Made by a program: the position numbers and the translations under genes. Below, piece after piece: positions 52,301 through 62,839 of a DNA stretch of 64,000 nucleotides (position 1 is the first letter of the stretch; every line of letters begins with the position of its first letter). The DNA is from Euwallacea fornicatus (taxonomy: Eukaryota; Arthropoda; Insecta; Coleoptera; Curculionidae), in assembly GCF_040115645.1 (NCBI RefSeq), contig NC_089557.1:3232501-3296500 (forward strand), in the 5' to 3' direction. Below the pieces are notes generated by a model. The model saw only the letters and a program-made list of their open reading frames with translations, was not told the origin of the DNA and searched no databases.

Positions 52301-52371
52301 CCCACAACGAGCTATTGGAGTTGAAGGGTCACTACTACGAGTATTACAAGCTGCAATCTGGCCAAAGTTAA
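46319..52371 (+). CDS. ABC transporter subfamily B, full-length (MDR/P-glycoprotein-like), ABCB gene 1
   Basis: Multidrug-resistance-type efflux pump of the plasma membrane, using ATP to export hydrophobic toxins. Coding exons: 46319-46368, 46428-46467, 46515-46811, 46858-46958, 47012-47183, 47234-47381, 48249-48421, 48476-48697, 48748-48873, 48923-49073, 49167-49390, 49446-49632, 49684-49781, 49837-49995, 50050-50154, 50449-50610, 50664-50867, 50916-51057, 51110-51209, 51262-51421, 51472-51710, 51756-51915, 51967-52113, 52171-52371. They total 3768 nt (1255 aa plus stop); all phases agree. Layout is TMD1-NBD1-linker-TMD2-NBD2. NBD1: Walker A GHSGSGKST (about 420), Q-loop VVSQEP, signature LSGGQ (about 524), Walker B LLILDEATSALD (about 544), H-loop IAHRLST (about 578). 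NBD2: GGSGCGKST (about 1047), IVSQEP, LSGGQ (about 1153), ILLLDEATSALD, IAHRLTT. The linker is acidic and holds a basic RKSLTF site. Start chosen as the ATG giving MDKAQTLEKK before a strong donor. No lesion seen; likely functional. Confidence 0.93.
47675..47934. mobile_element. MITE in an intron of ABCB gene 1
   Basis: Imperfect inverted repeats of about 100 bp lie inside the 867-nt intron 47382-48248. Left GGATGTTTCATAAATATACC mirrors right GGATGTTTTATAAACGTATC. Inner words TTTCAGGCGGTGTAAA and ATGAAATAAAGTTA on the left mirror TTTCAGGAGATGTAAA and TCGAATAAAGTTA. It has no coding potential. Its presence explains why this intron is so much longer than its neighbours. Confidence 0.65.
50225..50400. 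other. GC-rich insert-like segment in an ABCB gene 1 intron
   Basis: The intron 50155-50448 contains a GC-rich patch at about 50265-50320, with words such as AGCGGCCTCGTGGGTCCCC and CCTCCGGCTATTCCCC, followed by a T9 run at 50367-50375. A T run after GC-rich sequence could be the tail of a minus-strand retro-insertion, but I see no target duplication. Confidence 0.3.
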
Positions 52372-52531
52372 AGAAGGGCCTATTGCAGGAATCATTCGCC
52401 AGTATTTTACTACTTAATTATTATTGCGAGAATCCCTGTTACTTATCCCGAGTGCTAGAGTTAGTACTTTTTTAAAAATGTTCATGTTTCAATCTGAGAT
52501 TACATGAAATAGAATTTTTAGCTTTTAATTA

Positions 52532-52537
52532 AATAAA
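52532..52537 (+). terminator. poly(A) signal of ABCB gene 1
   Basis: AATAAA lies 161 bp after the TAA of ABCB gene 1 and is the first canonical signal downstream. Cleavage is expected 10-30 bp further, which would come close to the 3' end of the oppositely oriented gene. Confidence 0.65.
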
Positions 52538-52598
52538 GGTAATTGATTATCTTTCTTAGACAAAGCGCAATTAAAACCGCAAAATTCTTCGAAGCAGT

Positions 52599-52604
52599 TT
52601 TATT
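52599..52604 (-). terminator. poly(A) signal of ABCB gene 2
   Basis: TTTATT on plus is AATAAA on minus, 114 bp after the TGA of ABCB gene 2. The two opposing signals are only about 60 bp apart, so the mature 3' ends may overlap or nearly touch. Confidence 0.65.
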
Positions 52605-52717
52605 TACAAAATAGCTTATATCTGTACTTATCATAATCCTCCTACTTTGTACTGAACATCAAACGAAAATTTTTCATAATCGATCTTAATAAGGGTTTCA
52701 CCAAAATTTCAATCCTT

Positions 52718-55700
52718 TCAGTGCTGCAGGGTGTGCAATCGGTAATACAACCCCCTCTTCTCGATTAATTGGGCATGCGTCCCTTGCTCCGCGATTACGC
52801 CTTCGTTGACCACACATATGACATCTGCGTCTTGTATCGTGGTCAAGCGATGGGCGATGGTCAAGCACGTTCTGCCTTGTTTCGCGTTATCCAAAGCCTC
52901 TTGCACCATCTAAATTTAAAACAATAAATAACGGTTTTCTTAAGGGATTCGGATGAATGCACCTTTTCGCTTTCTGCGTCCAAGGCAGAAGTAGCTTCAT
53001 CCAGAAGGAGAACCTTTGGATTTCGAATCAAAGCCCTTGCAATAGCAATTCTTTGCTTTTGGCCACCAGAGAGCTGGGTACCCTTGTCACCTAGTTTTGT
53101 TTCATAACCCTGGAATCCAACGTTTCTTAAACAGTCCGATTCAAGGAGGGGCATTACCTGAGGTAGGGACGTAATGAAGTTGTGAATGTTAGCACTCTTG
53201 GCAGCCTCAATAATCTCAGCTTCAGATATTGTTCGTAAATTGTTCCCGTAGGCAATATTCTCCTTAATGGTTTTGCTGAAGAGATTGGGTTCTTGAGAGA
53301 CAATGCCTAGGTGGGATCTAGTAGGAAAAGTACCGTTAAAAACCGTTTTAATGTCCCGTAAAAACTCGCCTTAAAGAACTTAGAGTCAGCAATTTAATAT
53401 CTTCATTGTCAAGGGAAACAATGCCAGAAGAAGGGTCATAAAACCTTTCCAACAGCTGTATGATGGTTGATTTTCCACACCCACTGGGGCCAACTAGGGC
53501 CACAGTTTTGCCTTGCATAACCGATAAATCCAGCCCTTTAAGAACTGGTAGGTAGTCCCTAGTAGGATAAGCAAAGTGCACCTTTGAGTATTCGAGATTT
53601 CCATTTGCCTATTTAGTGATTAAGAGTAAACTATGAAGTTTCCTTTCTAAATATACGATGCGAAAACCTACTTCCTCCTTCTGAGTGGCATTGGGGTTGT
53701 TACGAACTTCAGGGATTCTATTAATCATATTCATGACAGTTTTAGCAGCTATCAGACCTTTTTCCAGGTTCGGAGTGAAGGCCAAAGAGTTGGCAATCGA
53801 AACTGTCCCCATAATAAGGGCCTGTGCAACCCTACAAAGAACAGTTAAAATTAAATAGATTTTTAGTTTATTTAGACATGCTTCAAGACATCTCCATAAG
53901 GAACATTTTCCGTCTTCATTAGATGCACTCCATAAAACATACACGCAGAGAATGCAAACAGCATTATTGCCCTGGATAATGCTAGAAGATTTAAATCTTG
54001 GTCAAATCCCTTCAGTGAAATATAAAGGTACATGTACCTAGCACCAAGGCTCTTCCGTGAGTATTTCTCAAGGAAGTTTTAATGTGAGGTGTTAGCTCGC
54101 TGATGTACAGGTTGTAGAAGGTTTCTTCAGCGCCTAAAGAAGCCACAGTCCTAATGCTTCCAACAGCCTCCACAGCAATCTAAAACTGGAAATGAGTTTA
54201 ATCGAATCTTTGCACTTTTTATAGTACCTTAGTGGATTTTTGCAGTGATTTACGATATTCATCGGATTCCTGAGACATCTGCCTTCTTTGGAAAAAAGTA
54301 GCAACGATTATGAATGGGAAGAATGCCATGGCAACCAAACCCAGCTTCCATTCATAGTACACGGCTAGGAAAACCGACAACGCAGCAGTGGACAAGGAAC
54401 TCAGTATAGCGCCAATTCGATGCCCTGTTGCCTAGTAATCCACCTCAACCAACTTCAAATGTGGTTCAAATTGAGCTACTTACCCCCTGCACTGAGGCAG
54501 CTTCATTGGACAACTTGGCACAGAGCGAACCCACCCCATTGTCCCTTCTATCAAAATATGCCATCTCTTGATTCAGTAATGCTTCAAACATTTTACTTCT
54601 AATTCTGTAGGTCAGTTTTTGGCCGGCTCTTCCGAACATATACATCTGAAGTAGTGAAGTTTTTAGCTCTTACAATAAAAGACATTCAAGACAAGACAAC
54701 CTGAAAGAATGTTGCAGTCATGGCTAAAACCCCAGCGAGAGTAAAGTAAAGGCAGTATTTGTTTGTTTCCGTTCTAACGTAGTCCACGTCTTCACTTTGG
54801 AGGACCTGTAAGGTAGGTTAATTTAGGATGGGAAGTCGGGTCGAATGTGGAGATTACTTGTAAGATATCTCCGAACAAAATGGCAAAGACCGGCATGGAC
54901 GTGCCCATGACGGCAGCCCCAACGCTTCCGAGAATTAAAAGGAACCATTCGGGTGAATTCAGTTTCACGATGGACCATAATGATGCTTTTTTGATATAGC
55001 TGTCCGATTCCAATTCGTCTTCTTCAATCTGTGTTTTTGCGATATTTAATAACCAACGAAGAAATACACAAAAAGTACATTTAGGACAAGTAAATACTAA
55101 AAATCCATGATGTGTTATTTTCAATTCGTCTTTTATGCCCAATTTAAATGTATTTACTTGACGTAATCTAAGGAACGTATGTAGCCCTTTCAAAGAAATC
55201 TATCTGATTTCCGTTAACATTACGAAGAAATAATAATATTTCCTGCTTCCGTCCTTAATTCCCCTTTTTTGCTTGCCTATAGGGCTCTCTTCATATAAAA
55301 CCCCATTTGCTACGCTCCTGACGGTTAACTCGTAAAATTTATTGAAATGCATTAGCGTACCAATTTCTTTGAATGAACTTCTCCAAGTCTCCCTCACTTA
55401 CTTTCGTTGGGGCCAGGTCTTCATCATCATCGTCATTTTCCAATCCCTTTTTCTCATTTACATCCGGATTGAGCACTTCCAGCTCCATGCTGCCTTGCAC
55501 TTGAGTCGTAACTGAAACCAACTATAAAATCAGCTTCATCTATCTAAAAAAACTGCGGCTTCTCACCCAGAGTGTAATACTCCTTTCCCAACTTCATAAG
55601 CTCATCATGTGTCCCCTCTTCGACAACTTTCCCATCAGCGATTACAATGATTTTGTTTGCTCCTCTAATGGTGGTGAGCCTGTGAGCTACGATTATGGTG

Positions 55701-58700
55701 GTCCTGTTTTGGCTGGCCTAAACTCGATGTTAAATCAAGAGTTAAATTACCAGAATATGAATTTACTTTATCCAAAGCAGCCTGAACTTTTGCCTCACTG
55801 TTGGTGTCCAAAGCTGAAGTCGCTTCATCCAGCAACAGAACCGCCGGATTGCGTACAAGAGCTCTGGCTATGGCAATTCTCTGCTTTTGACCTCCAGATA
55901 GTTGTGCCCCTGAACCGAGATTTTTTCATAAGCCCAAATTTTCTGTTACCAATTAAAATTACCCCTTTCTCCTACTAAAGTATGATAACCATTGGGCAGC
56001 CCTTTGATGAATACGTGGGCGTTCGCCATCTTGGCTGCTTGGATAATGTCTTCCTCTTTAGCCTCCTTATTGCCATACCTCGGATAAAGAGAATAATAAA
56101 CTTATGATTATAGGAAATACTTTCAGGATTTTTCCAACTATGTATTTTAAAAAATTAATAATACATAACTGTCACCAAATCTTACTTAATATTCTCATAG
56201 AGAGTGGTACCAAAGAGAATGGGTTCCTGACTCACCACTCCGATTGCCTGACGATACCATGTGAGGTCCAAATCTTTGACATCATGATCATCAAAGAAAA
56301 CCTGGAAGATTCTCTGTTATTAAAAAAAAAATGATTGCTGAAAATAGTTCAGTACCTGTCCTTCTGTTGGATCATAGAAGCGCTGGACCAGCTGCAAAAC
56401 TGTCGATTTTCCACATCCAGAGCTGCCAACTAGAGCCACAGTCTCTCCAGCTTTAATGTTTAAAGTGAGATCTTGCAAAATCTGGAAATGCCTACTTAAA
56501 CCGTGCACGAATTTACTAATACCACAGCTCCCTACCGGGACATCCTTCCTGGAAGGATAATGAAACTTCACCCCTCTGAACGAGATATTGCCCTTAACCT
56601 CACTGAGCTTCTCTCCTTTGTTTTTGGACAAATTAATTGTAGGATCGGTGTTGATTATGTGAAAGATCTTGCCGCCAGCGGCTTTGCCTGTAGAGAAAGC
56701 TTCTATGAAGGGGGACGCCACTCCGAAGCTCATGCTTCCAGCCATCACACTGAAGAACACCTGAAGAGGGTCAGTATTTTACAGACAATTTTAGAGGCTT
56801 TAGCTGGAACGTACAGTAATCATGTTGCCGGGGGTGTAAACCGGATCGCCCTCCAACATCAGCTTGACACCATACCAGAAAGCCAGACCGTAACTGGAGA
56901 ATATGCACAACCACAGCATCCCAAAACCGCAGCCTTCGAAAAAGTGTCTTTTGATATTGTTGTTTCTGGCAAATTGAAGCCCTTTCTCGTATCTATGATA
57001 AAATCTTGCGAATGTTAATAGTTTAATATTTGAAGTATCTACCTCTCCTTCTCAATTTTCTGGCCACCGAAAGCTACCACTGTACGTATGAAAGTAATTA
57101 CTTCCTCTGCAATTGACCCAGCTTCTCCATAGGCATCTAATTCCTTTTGAGAGAATTTTGTTGTTAACTGAAATGTTGCTGTTAATAATTATTAAAGATT
57201 GGATAAAAATTGTGAACACTTTACGAATGCAATGATTCCAATGGCTATCATGGAGACTGGAAGGGATATGAGGCAAATGAGACTCAACTGCCATCCCTTC
57301 ACGAAGGCCAGGATTAAAGCAGCAAAGAAAGTGCCTTGTAAGGTCACAAATAAGGAAACTTTCTCCCCGATTCCTTCTTCAAACTTTAGTAAATCACTAC
57401 GAATATCATCATCAGCCGCAATTTCATAAACAATTGTGAAACTCACTCAGCCATTCTGCTGGCAAAATCTCCAGACTTACGGACATCAAACCATGGTATG
57501 TCCTTATCCAGCAATTTCCGCAGATATTTAGATCTCACTCTGAAAACCTGTGCAATGGGAACAATGAAAATTAAGGAAACAAGGATTAACTTGAATAAAC
57601 CAATTAACCTGCTTTATTGCAATGTAACTGAAAATCTCAGCTGAAAGATAGGCAGTTATGAAGATACCAATACCGATCGCAGTGTTCCATATGGTAAAGT
57701 GAATTATGGCATCTGTAATATCGTCGTATGCTGCATCGCACAGAGCAGGCATTGAACCATTGCATGCTCTGGCAAATTTGATAATATTTTCGGTTAATTC
57801 ACCGAAAAGGAGATTGTTTAAGGGTTGAATTGCTCCTGAAGCTAAGGCGGTTAAGACACCAAAGACGAGGAAGTATTTTTCAGAACTTGTGGCATATCTA
57901 TACTGAAAGTTAATATCATATTATTGTATCTGCGCGCAGAAGATGAGAAAAGTTTTTATATGGGAAAGTCGCGAAGTTTTAAAGCAGTTTACCACGAGGA
58001 TAATTTCCAAAGATATCAGCTAGTTTCTTGCTCTCCATGGAAATAATCTCCCAGGTAAAGCTCCCGGCACTTTAATCTGTAACGCCTTAATCAGATTAAT
58101 TAATCTTACCAATCCTAGAAAGGAAGAAGGTTCGATATTTTCAACTGTGTCTGAGGAATCATCAAGTGATTTGAATTTCCTGTAAGAAAATGAATGTTAA
58201 AAATTCATTTCTACTTAATTCAACTTTAGTCATTAAAATCAGTCATTTTAGGTTAATTCCAGAGAACCAAACTAGACAGGTATTGCAGACCTACATATAT
58301 AATAATTATAACGGATTGGATGGGCTATGGCAGACACCTTAAGCACAACTTTCAGTCGAGCAGACATGAAGAAGAACGATACGTTTGAGCTTTGAGTAAC
58401 AATTTCATCATTTCATTATCAGCAAAAGTGTCGGCGACAGCCTTGTGGTGTGAAAGAGAGAAATCAAGTTTATTGCAAGGCAAAAATAACAAAAAAAGAC
58501 AACATAAGAATAGAATTCTACGGTAACTTTGAGTTCCTCCAAAGGGATAAGTAAAGTATATAATATAAGGTAAGTAAATGAAATCAGAACAGCAAAGTAA
58601 CAAATTGCTGCTTACAATAATGAATTGTTATTTTATGTTCAGAGCATTTACTCAAAATGCCGGTGCTATTCTTTGTGTGAATGATGATATCACTTGAACA

Positions 58701-59508
58701 CACGGATCTTGTCTAATCGATTGCATTACACCGACAATACGAATCCTCAAGTCATCTACGTTATTTGGCCGATCTTTATAAATTTGATCTTTTAAATGGC
58801 CCGAAAGGGAAAAGTCGCACGGACTGATATCAGGTGGCCGGACTGGCCACTCTGTTTCACCATGCAAAAACAAATGGTACCGGTTTACTTTAAATTAAAA
58901 ATCGGAATTTCCCGAATACTATTTACCTGATGTTCGAAACATACACAGGGCGTTTTTGTTATTTTGCTTTTCTGTTTTAATTTAATTTTTTTAATAAAAT
59001 AAACGCCAATAAAATTTGATATATCTGGATGGAAGGGAAAGTGTAGATTTTACGAAACAATTCAGAAGTAAAGGGTTATATTCGAAAACCAAAAGTTGGA
59101 CTACGTTGGCCTGTTATGGGACAAGGAAGCAAAGTTTAAGGTCATCAAAAAATGACAACAAAATCGACATTGTCGTTTTTGCTTTAAAGTTTCTTTTATG
59201 GGAAAATTATTTAAAAAGTTATTGACGTTATTCCACGTGCATAACGGACTCTCTGTATTGATTAGATACTACTGGCGAATTAATACTGGATTCAAAATTA
59301 GTTTAAGGTGATTTTCGGTTAATTAGTCGGTTAGTTAGTCAAAAATTCGAAATAAAAAATATTTAGTAATTCAATAATGCAATTTTGAAGTATTTAATTG
59401 CACTGACTAAATCGATACACTGCATAAAATTACAGTTACTTACGCGTCTATAGCCGAATGTTTCTTCTCTTCATTGGTGGCAGCTAGATCCACCTGCGTT
59501 TTTGACAT
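52718..59508 (-). CDS. ABC transporter subfamily B, full-length (MDR/P-glycoprotein-like), ABCB gene 2
   Basis: Paralogue of ABCB gene 1, on the opposite strand. Coding exons: 59508-59444, 58179-58110, 57902-57609, 57547-57447, 57396-57225, 57167-57043, 56992-56815, 56760-56536, 56481-56356, 56301-56186, 56078-55963, 55909-55767, 55717-55567, 55511-55402, 55028-54858, 54805-54701, 54645-54484, 54431-54228, 54179-54038, 53981-53882, 53831-53672, 53608-53370, 53317-53158, 53109-52963, 52909-52718. They total 3774 nt (1257 aa plus stop), phases consistent. NBD1: Walker A GSSGCGKST (about 429), VVSQEP, LSGGQ (about 533), VLLLDEATSALD, IVAHRLTT. NBD2: GPSGCGKST (about 1052), IVSQEP, LSGGQ, VLLLDEATSALD, IAHRLTT. 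The linker holds an Asp/Glu run (NDDDDEDLAP). Eleven exons match gene 1 exactly in length. Two introns (53881-53832 and 53369-53318) use GC donors. Intron 1 (58180-59443) contains a transposase relic. No lesion seen; a likely active efflux pump. Confidence 0.93.
58652..58873 (-). pseudogene. transposase C-terminal relic in intron 1 of ABCB gene 2
   Basis: The minus frame encodes TEWPVRPPDISPCDFSLSG then HLKDQIYKDRPNNVDDLRIR, ending near SSFTQRIAPAF. The Pro-Pro-Asp-Ile block with CDF corresponds to the third catalytic Asp of the same transposase type seen at 27776-28287. Only about 70 codons remain and no terminal repeats were found. Confidence 0.7.
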
Positions 59509-60883
59509 TGTAATTACCTAAAACTTGTAAGTTTGTACTATAAGACTAATTCCATAAAAAATGTGTTACACAAAGTTAATGTCAAATGCAAAACCGAAAG
59601 AAAAAAACACTAATGAATAAAAATAACAATTTGATTATGTATACATTAACAATGTTGATCGTTGGGATAAAGAGACTAGCAATATCAACTATGCCAGAGA
59701 AGGTAATTATTGCGTAAAATAACATATTTCACAACCTTAACCAATGTGGATAAATGTGACTCTATGTACAATGCAGACCTAAACCTGAGGAAAAACGGCG
59801 ATGTCCCAGTTTTCGTTGAGATAAGCAACAGTAAATGTTTTGATAAACGACAGGAAATAAACGGCGAAAGTTTCTAATAAATAATATCGATAGAATCCCT
59901 TAATAATTCCTTTATTTAGCCCATAGATACGATTTTTTTTTAAGATAAGGTTTAAGCTGTTTTACACAATTATCGTTTGCAAAATGCTTTAATTGATTTG
60001 CATGAATGAGAATGCGTTTAAGATTAATCTGGACCCTTTCAATACTATACTAGTGACGTAAGATTACAATGGATTAGATAATCATACACATATATTATAA
60101 ATTCGTTAATGATTCGATCACGTTGATGTTACTGATTTTTAAGTGCCCACTTCCAGATACCGGGATGCAGGTGTTATGACTAGATGTAAAAGATACTATG
60201 CATTTTCATAGAATTTCAAATTAAAAATAGTGATTTTAGATCAATTTTAAATGAGTTAGGATAGTGAATATAAATCGAGTCATTACTTCACGGCGCTCAC
60301 ATCATTGGTTCAAATCAGTTGGATTTTCTAAGCATTAACCTTACCCGAGCTTGCAACCACTCACTAGTCCTACGAAATGTACTAACTACTGCCAAAGCAC
60401 ATTGTTAGAACCGTGCAATGACAATCGGTACCTTAACTGGCAAGCTTTTGAGAACACTGTACGACAACAATCGAAAACGCGAACTTAATAAACTGCTCCT
60501 ATCGAATTTCTCGATAAAGCTAATCAATCGACGATTATTGTTCAGGTCTACACTTGCGATTACAAGATAAATCGATTTTTATATGTCATCGTGAATTATA
60601 CATTGTTTCATTAATTCGAAATAAATAAAAATTGCGTAAAATTTCATTAAGGTTTGCAATAAGGGCTCTGGCCAAACACGTTTTAAATGACCATCCATTT
60701 ATCGTTCCTAAGCCGGGATGTTATGGCCGTCGCATAAAAATAATAATGAAAATATAATAGTTTTAGGAAATAATGATGATACATAAAAAGATAATTATCG
60801 CGTCGTTCGGCTGTGTAGACCTAACGTGCATCAATCTGTGGGAAATTAGTTCGTTGGTTGAAGAGTGACCATATGATGGTAAT
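59509..60883. other. divergent intergenic region between ABCB gene 2 and the lipase
   Basis: Both flanking genes are transcribed away from this region, so it should hold both promoters. A 5' UTR intron is possible for ABCB gene 2, because an acceptor-like TTTTAG ends 9 nt before its ATG. GATAA words occur at 60514 and 60567, but they are common in AT-rich DNA. No gene is seen. Confidence 0.5.
60432..60492 (-). promoter_or_regulatory. candidate core promoter and 5' UTR exon of ABCB gene 2
   Basis: On minus, a TATA-like TTTATTAAG (60492-60484) lies about 30 bp upstream of an initiator-like TACAGTG around 60458. A donor-like AAG/GTACCG follows at 60432/60431. This could be the non-coding first exon spliced to the acceptor just before the ATG of ABCB gene 2. 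Weak evidence. Confidence 0.25.
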
Positions 60884-62631
60884 ATGAGCGTGACTGTGCC
60901 TGCAACCGTCATAAGTTTGTCTTTGGTGGCTATAGGACTGTTTCTCGCCTTTCCGAGTAAGTGTTGCGAATTTCTCATCAAATCATAACGCAGCGTCAAT
61001 TTCATTTCATAGAGTTCAGCTCTTCAAGCTAGAGAGAAAGAGATGACCCTCTAACCTTCTATGTTGAATTCTATATCGGAAAGGGGTCATCCAAATCAGA
61101 TTTTTCCGTGCAACACTGAACTAATCATCAATTTTCAGCTGTATTTCGAGGCGAAACACTAACTGAGGACTTTAACGTAAGCCGAGACATTGTTGACCCA
61201 AATGGCCCTGCAGTTCAATTTGTTCTCTTCACAAGGTCTGTAGTCATGTTTCAATATAGCACTCTCTGTACCTTAGCAGTATCAATTTATTTGCCCCATT
61301 ACCACCTTAACTCCCACTAGACCAATTTCGTCTATATCTAAGGCAAAACTAATCCACGACAATAATTTTCCGATCTAGACGACCCGCTTAAAGATTCTAC
61401 TAATCCTTTACAATGATTGTTCAGTTTTAAGAGGTTCATTTGCTAACATTGTAAAGCGATATCAACAATGACTTAGACGTGGATTACCTTTGTGTTCCAC
61501 TCCGTCTCTGTCTAAATCTAAGTTCATTAAGAGACCAATTTTGGCCTAATTGCAAAATAGTCAAAATACCAATCATTTCCCAGCTACAACTTGCCGATTA
61601 TGTTGGAACCCAACAACAACTCGACTCTGAACTCTTCCGGATTCGACTTTGGAAACCCCACTAAGATAATAACTCATGGCTTTATGAGCAGCATCAAGAA
61701 CGACGTGTTTAAAGTAATCCAAACTGGTACATCCGCACCTGACAAACCTGTAGATAAGTTTAACCACAGACTCGTTTCAGCATACTTAGAAACTGGACTG
61801 TATAACGTCATAGGAATGGACTGGTCGAAGCTGTGTCAAACAGAGTACGCATCTGCCATGAGGGGGGCGAAAACTGCTGGACAGCAACTCGGGGATTTTA
61901 TCCACTGGTTAACTTTCAATGGAGTGAACATCGCGGATGTCCATTTAATCGGACATAGTTTGGGGGCTCATGTGGCGGGAATTGGGGCTGACAGTGTAAA
62001 GGGGGGGAGAGTTGGGAGAATCACAGGTTGGCACATTTTTAATAAAAAATGAGAAACGTTTTGGATTAATTTTTCCTTCAGGATTGGATCCTGCCGGTCC
62101 TGGCTATAGGGACATAAAAGAAGAATTAAAGCTGGACCCTCAAGACGCGCAACTAGTAGACGTCGTCCATACTTTCATGAGAGTGATCGGTACCGCCCGA
62201 CCTTCCGGACACGTAGATTTTTATCCTAACGGTGGGAAGTACCAACCGGGATGTCCAGACATCACTAATTGTACTTGTATCACTCTGGCTAATTCTTCAA
62301 CACTTTAGATTGGAATTTGTAGTGGCAGAAAGTATATTGTGTAACCATGGGAGGTCATACTATTTATTTGCGGAATCCATTAGAAAGCCCCAGTCGTTTC
62401 CGAGTACCCGTTGCAGCACCTTGGATGAGGCGCTGGCTAGTAGATGTTTGGAGGAAAGTCAGGTTTTTATGGGAGTCAGGGAGACTTACAAGTAAGCTTT
62501 AATGGTTATTGACGAATTCTCGTGAAATTTTCAAATTACTTGAATGATTTTTCTTCGCCAGAAATGGCCTGTACTACTTCAAAACCAGGAGCAGTCCTCC
62601 TTACTCCATCAACAATACGCGAGAAAAGTAA
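60884..62631 (+). CDS. secreted lipase, pancreatic lipase / phospholipase A1 family
   Basis: Predicted extracellular esterase that hydrolyses tri- or phosphoglycerides. Coding exons: 60884-60956, 61139-61235, 61584-62026, 62082-62270, 62323-62491, 62562-62631. They total 1041 nt (346 aa plus stop), all phases consistent. Residues 1-24 form a hydrophobic signal peptide (VISLSLVAIGLFLAFP). VQFVLFTR (about 50) is the usual first strand. THGF (about 87) forms the oxyanion region. Catalytic residues are Ser182 in HLIGHSLGAHVAG, Asp207 in GLDPAGPGY, and His276 in CNHGRSYYLFAESI. The ATG at 60884 is chosen because the one at 60873 stops after four codons. The exon 4/5 junction is the least certain: the 52-nt intron 62271-62322 keeps the frame and avoids a stop, but its acceptor GTAG is weak. 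I cannot say triglyceride lipase versus phospholipase A1. No lesion seen. Confidence 0.9.
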
Positions 62632-62839
62632 TAATGTTCAATGGATTTCCTGTGTTAAATGATGAAATTGAATACCGGTTAAATCAACTTTAAAGTGAGT
62701 TGTTTGGTTTATTTTCGCCCTTAAATTAACATTATTCGACGCAATATTTGTGTTGTTTTAATAGTCAATGGTATGTTCAAGTGCTTTCTAGGCGCCTAAT
62801 TCAAATGGAACGAAACTGGTTATTTTAGAAGGCTTTCAG

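Noticed and set aside
55607..55978. 123-codon plus-strand open frame
   Set aside because: Antisense shadow of NBD1 exons of ABCB gene 2.
56503..57018. 171-codon plus-strand open frame, one of the longest in the window
   Set aside because: It is antisense to exons 7 and 8 of ABCB gene 2 and has no domain of its own.
57396..57446. Possible longer exon reading through into a DDDI stretch in ABCB gene 2
   Set aside because: A normal GTGAGT donor and TAG acceptor give a 172-nt exon identical in length to gene 1, so the stretch is a 50-nt intron.
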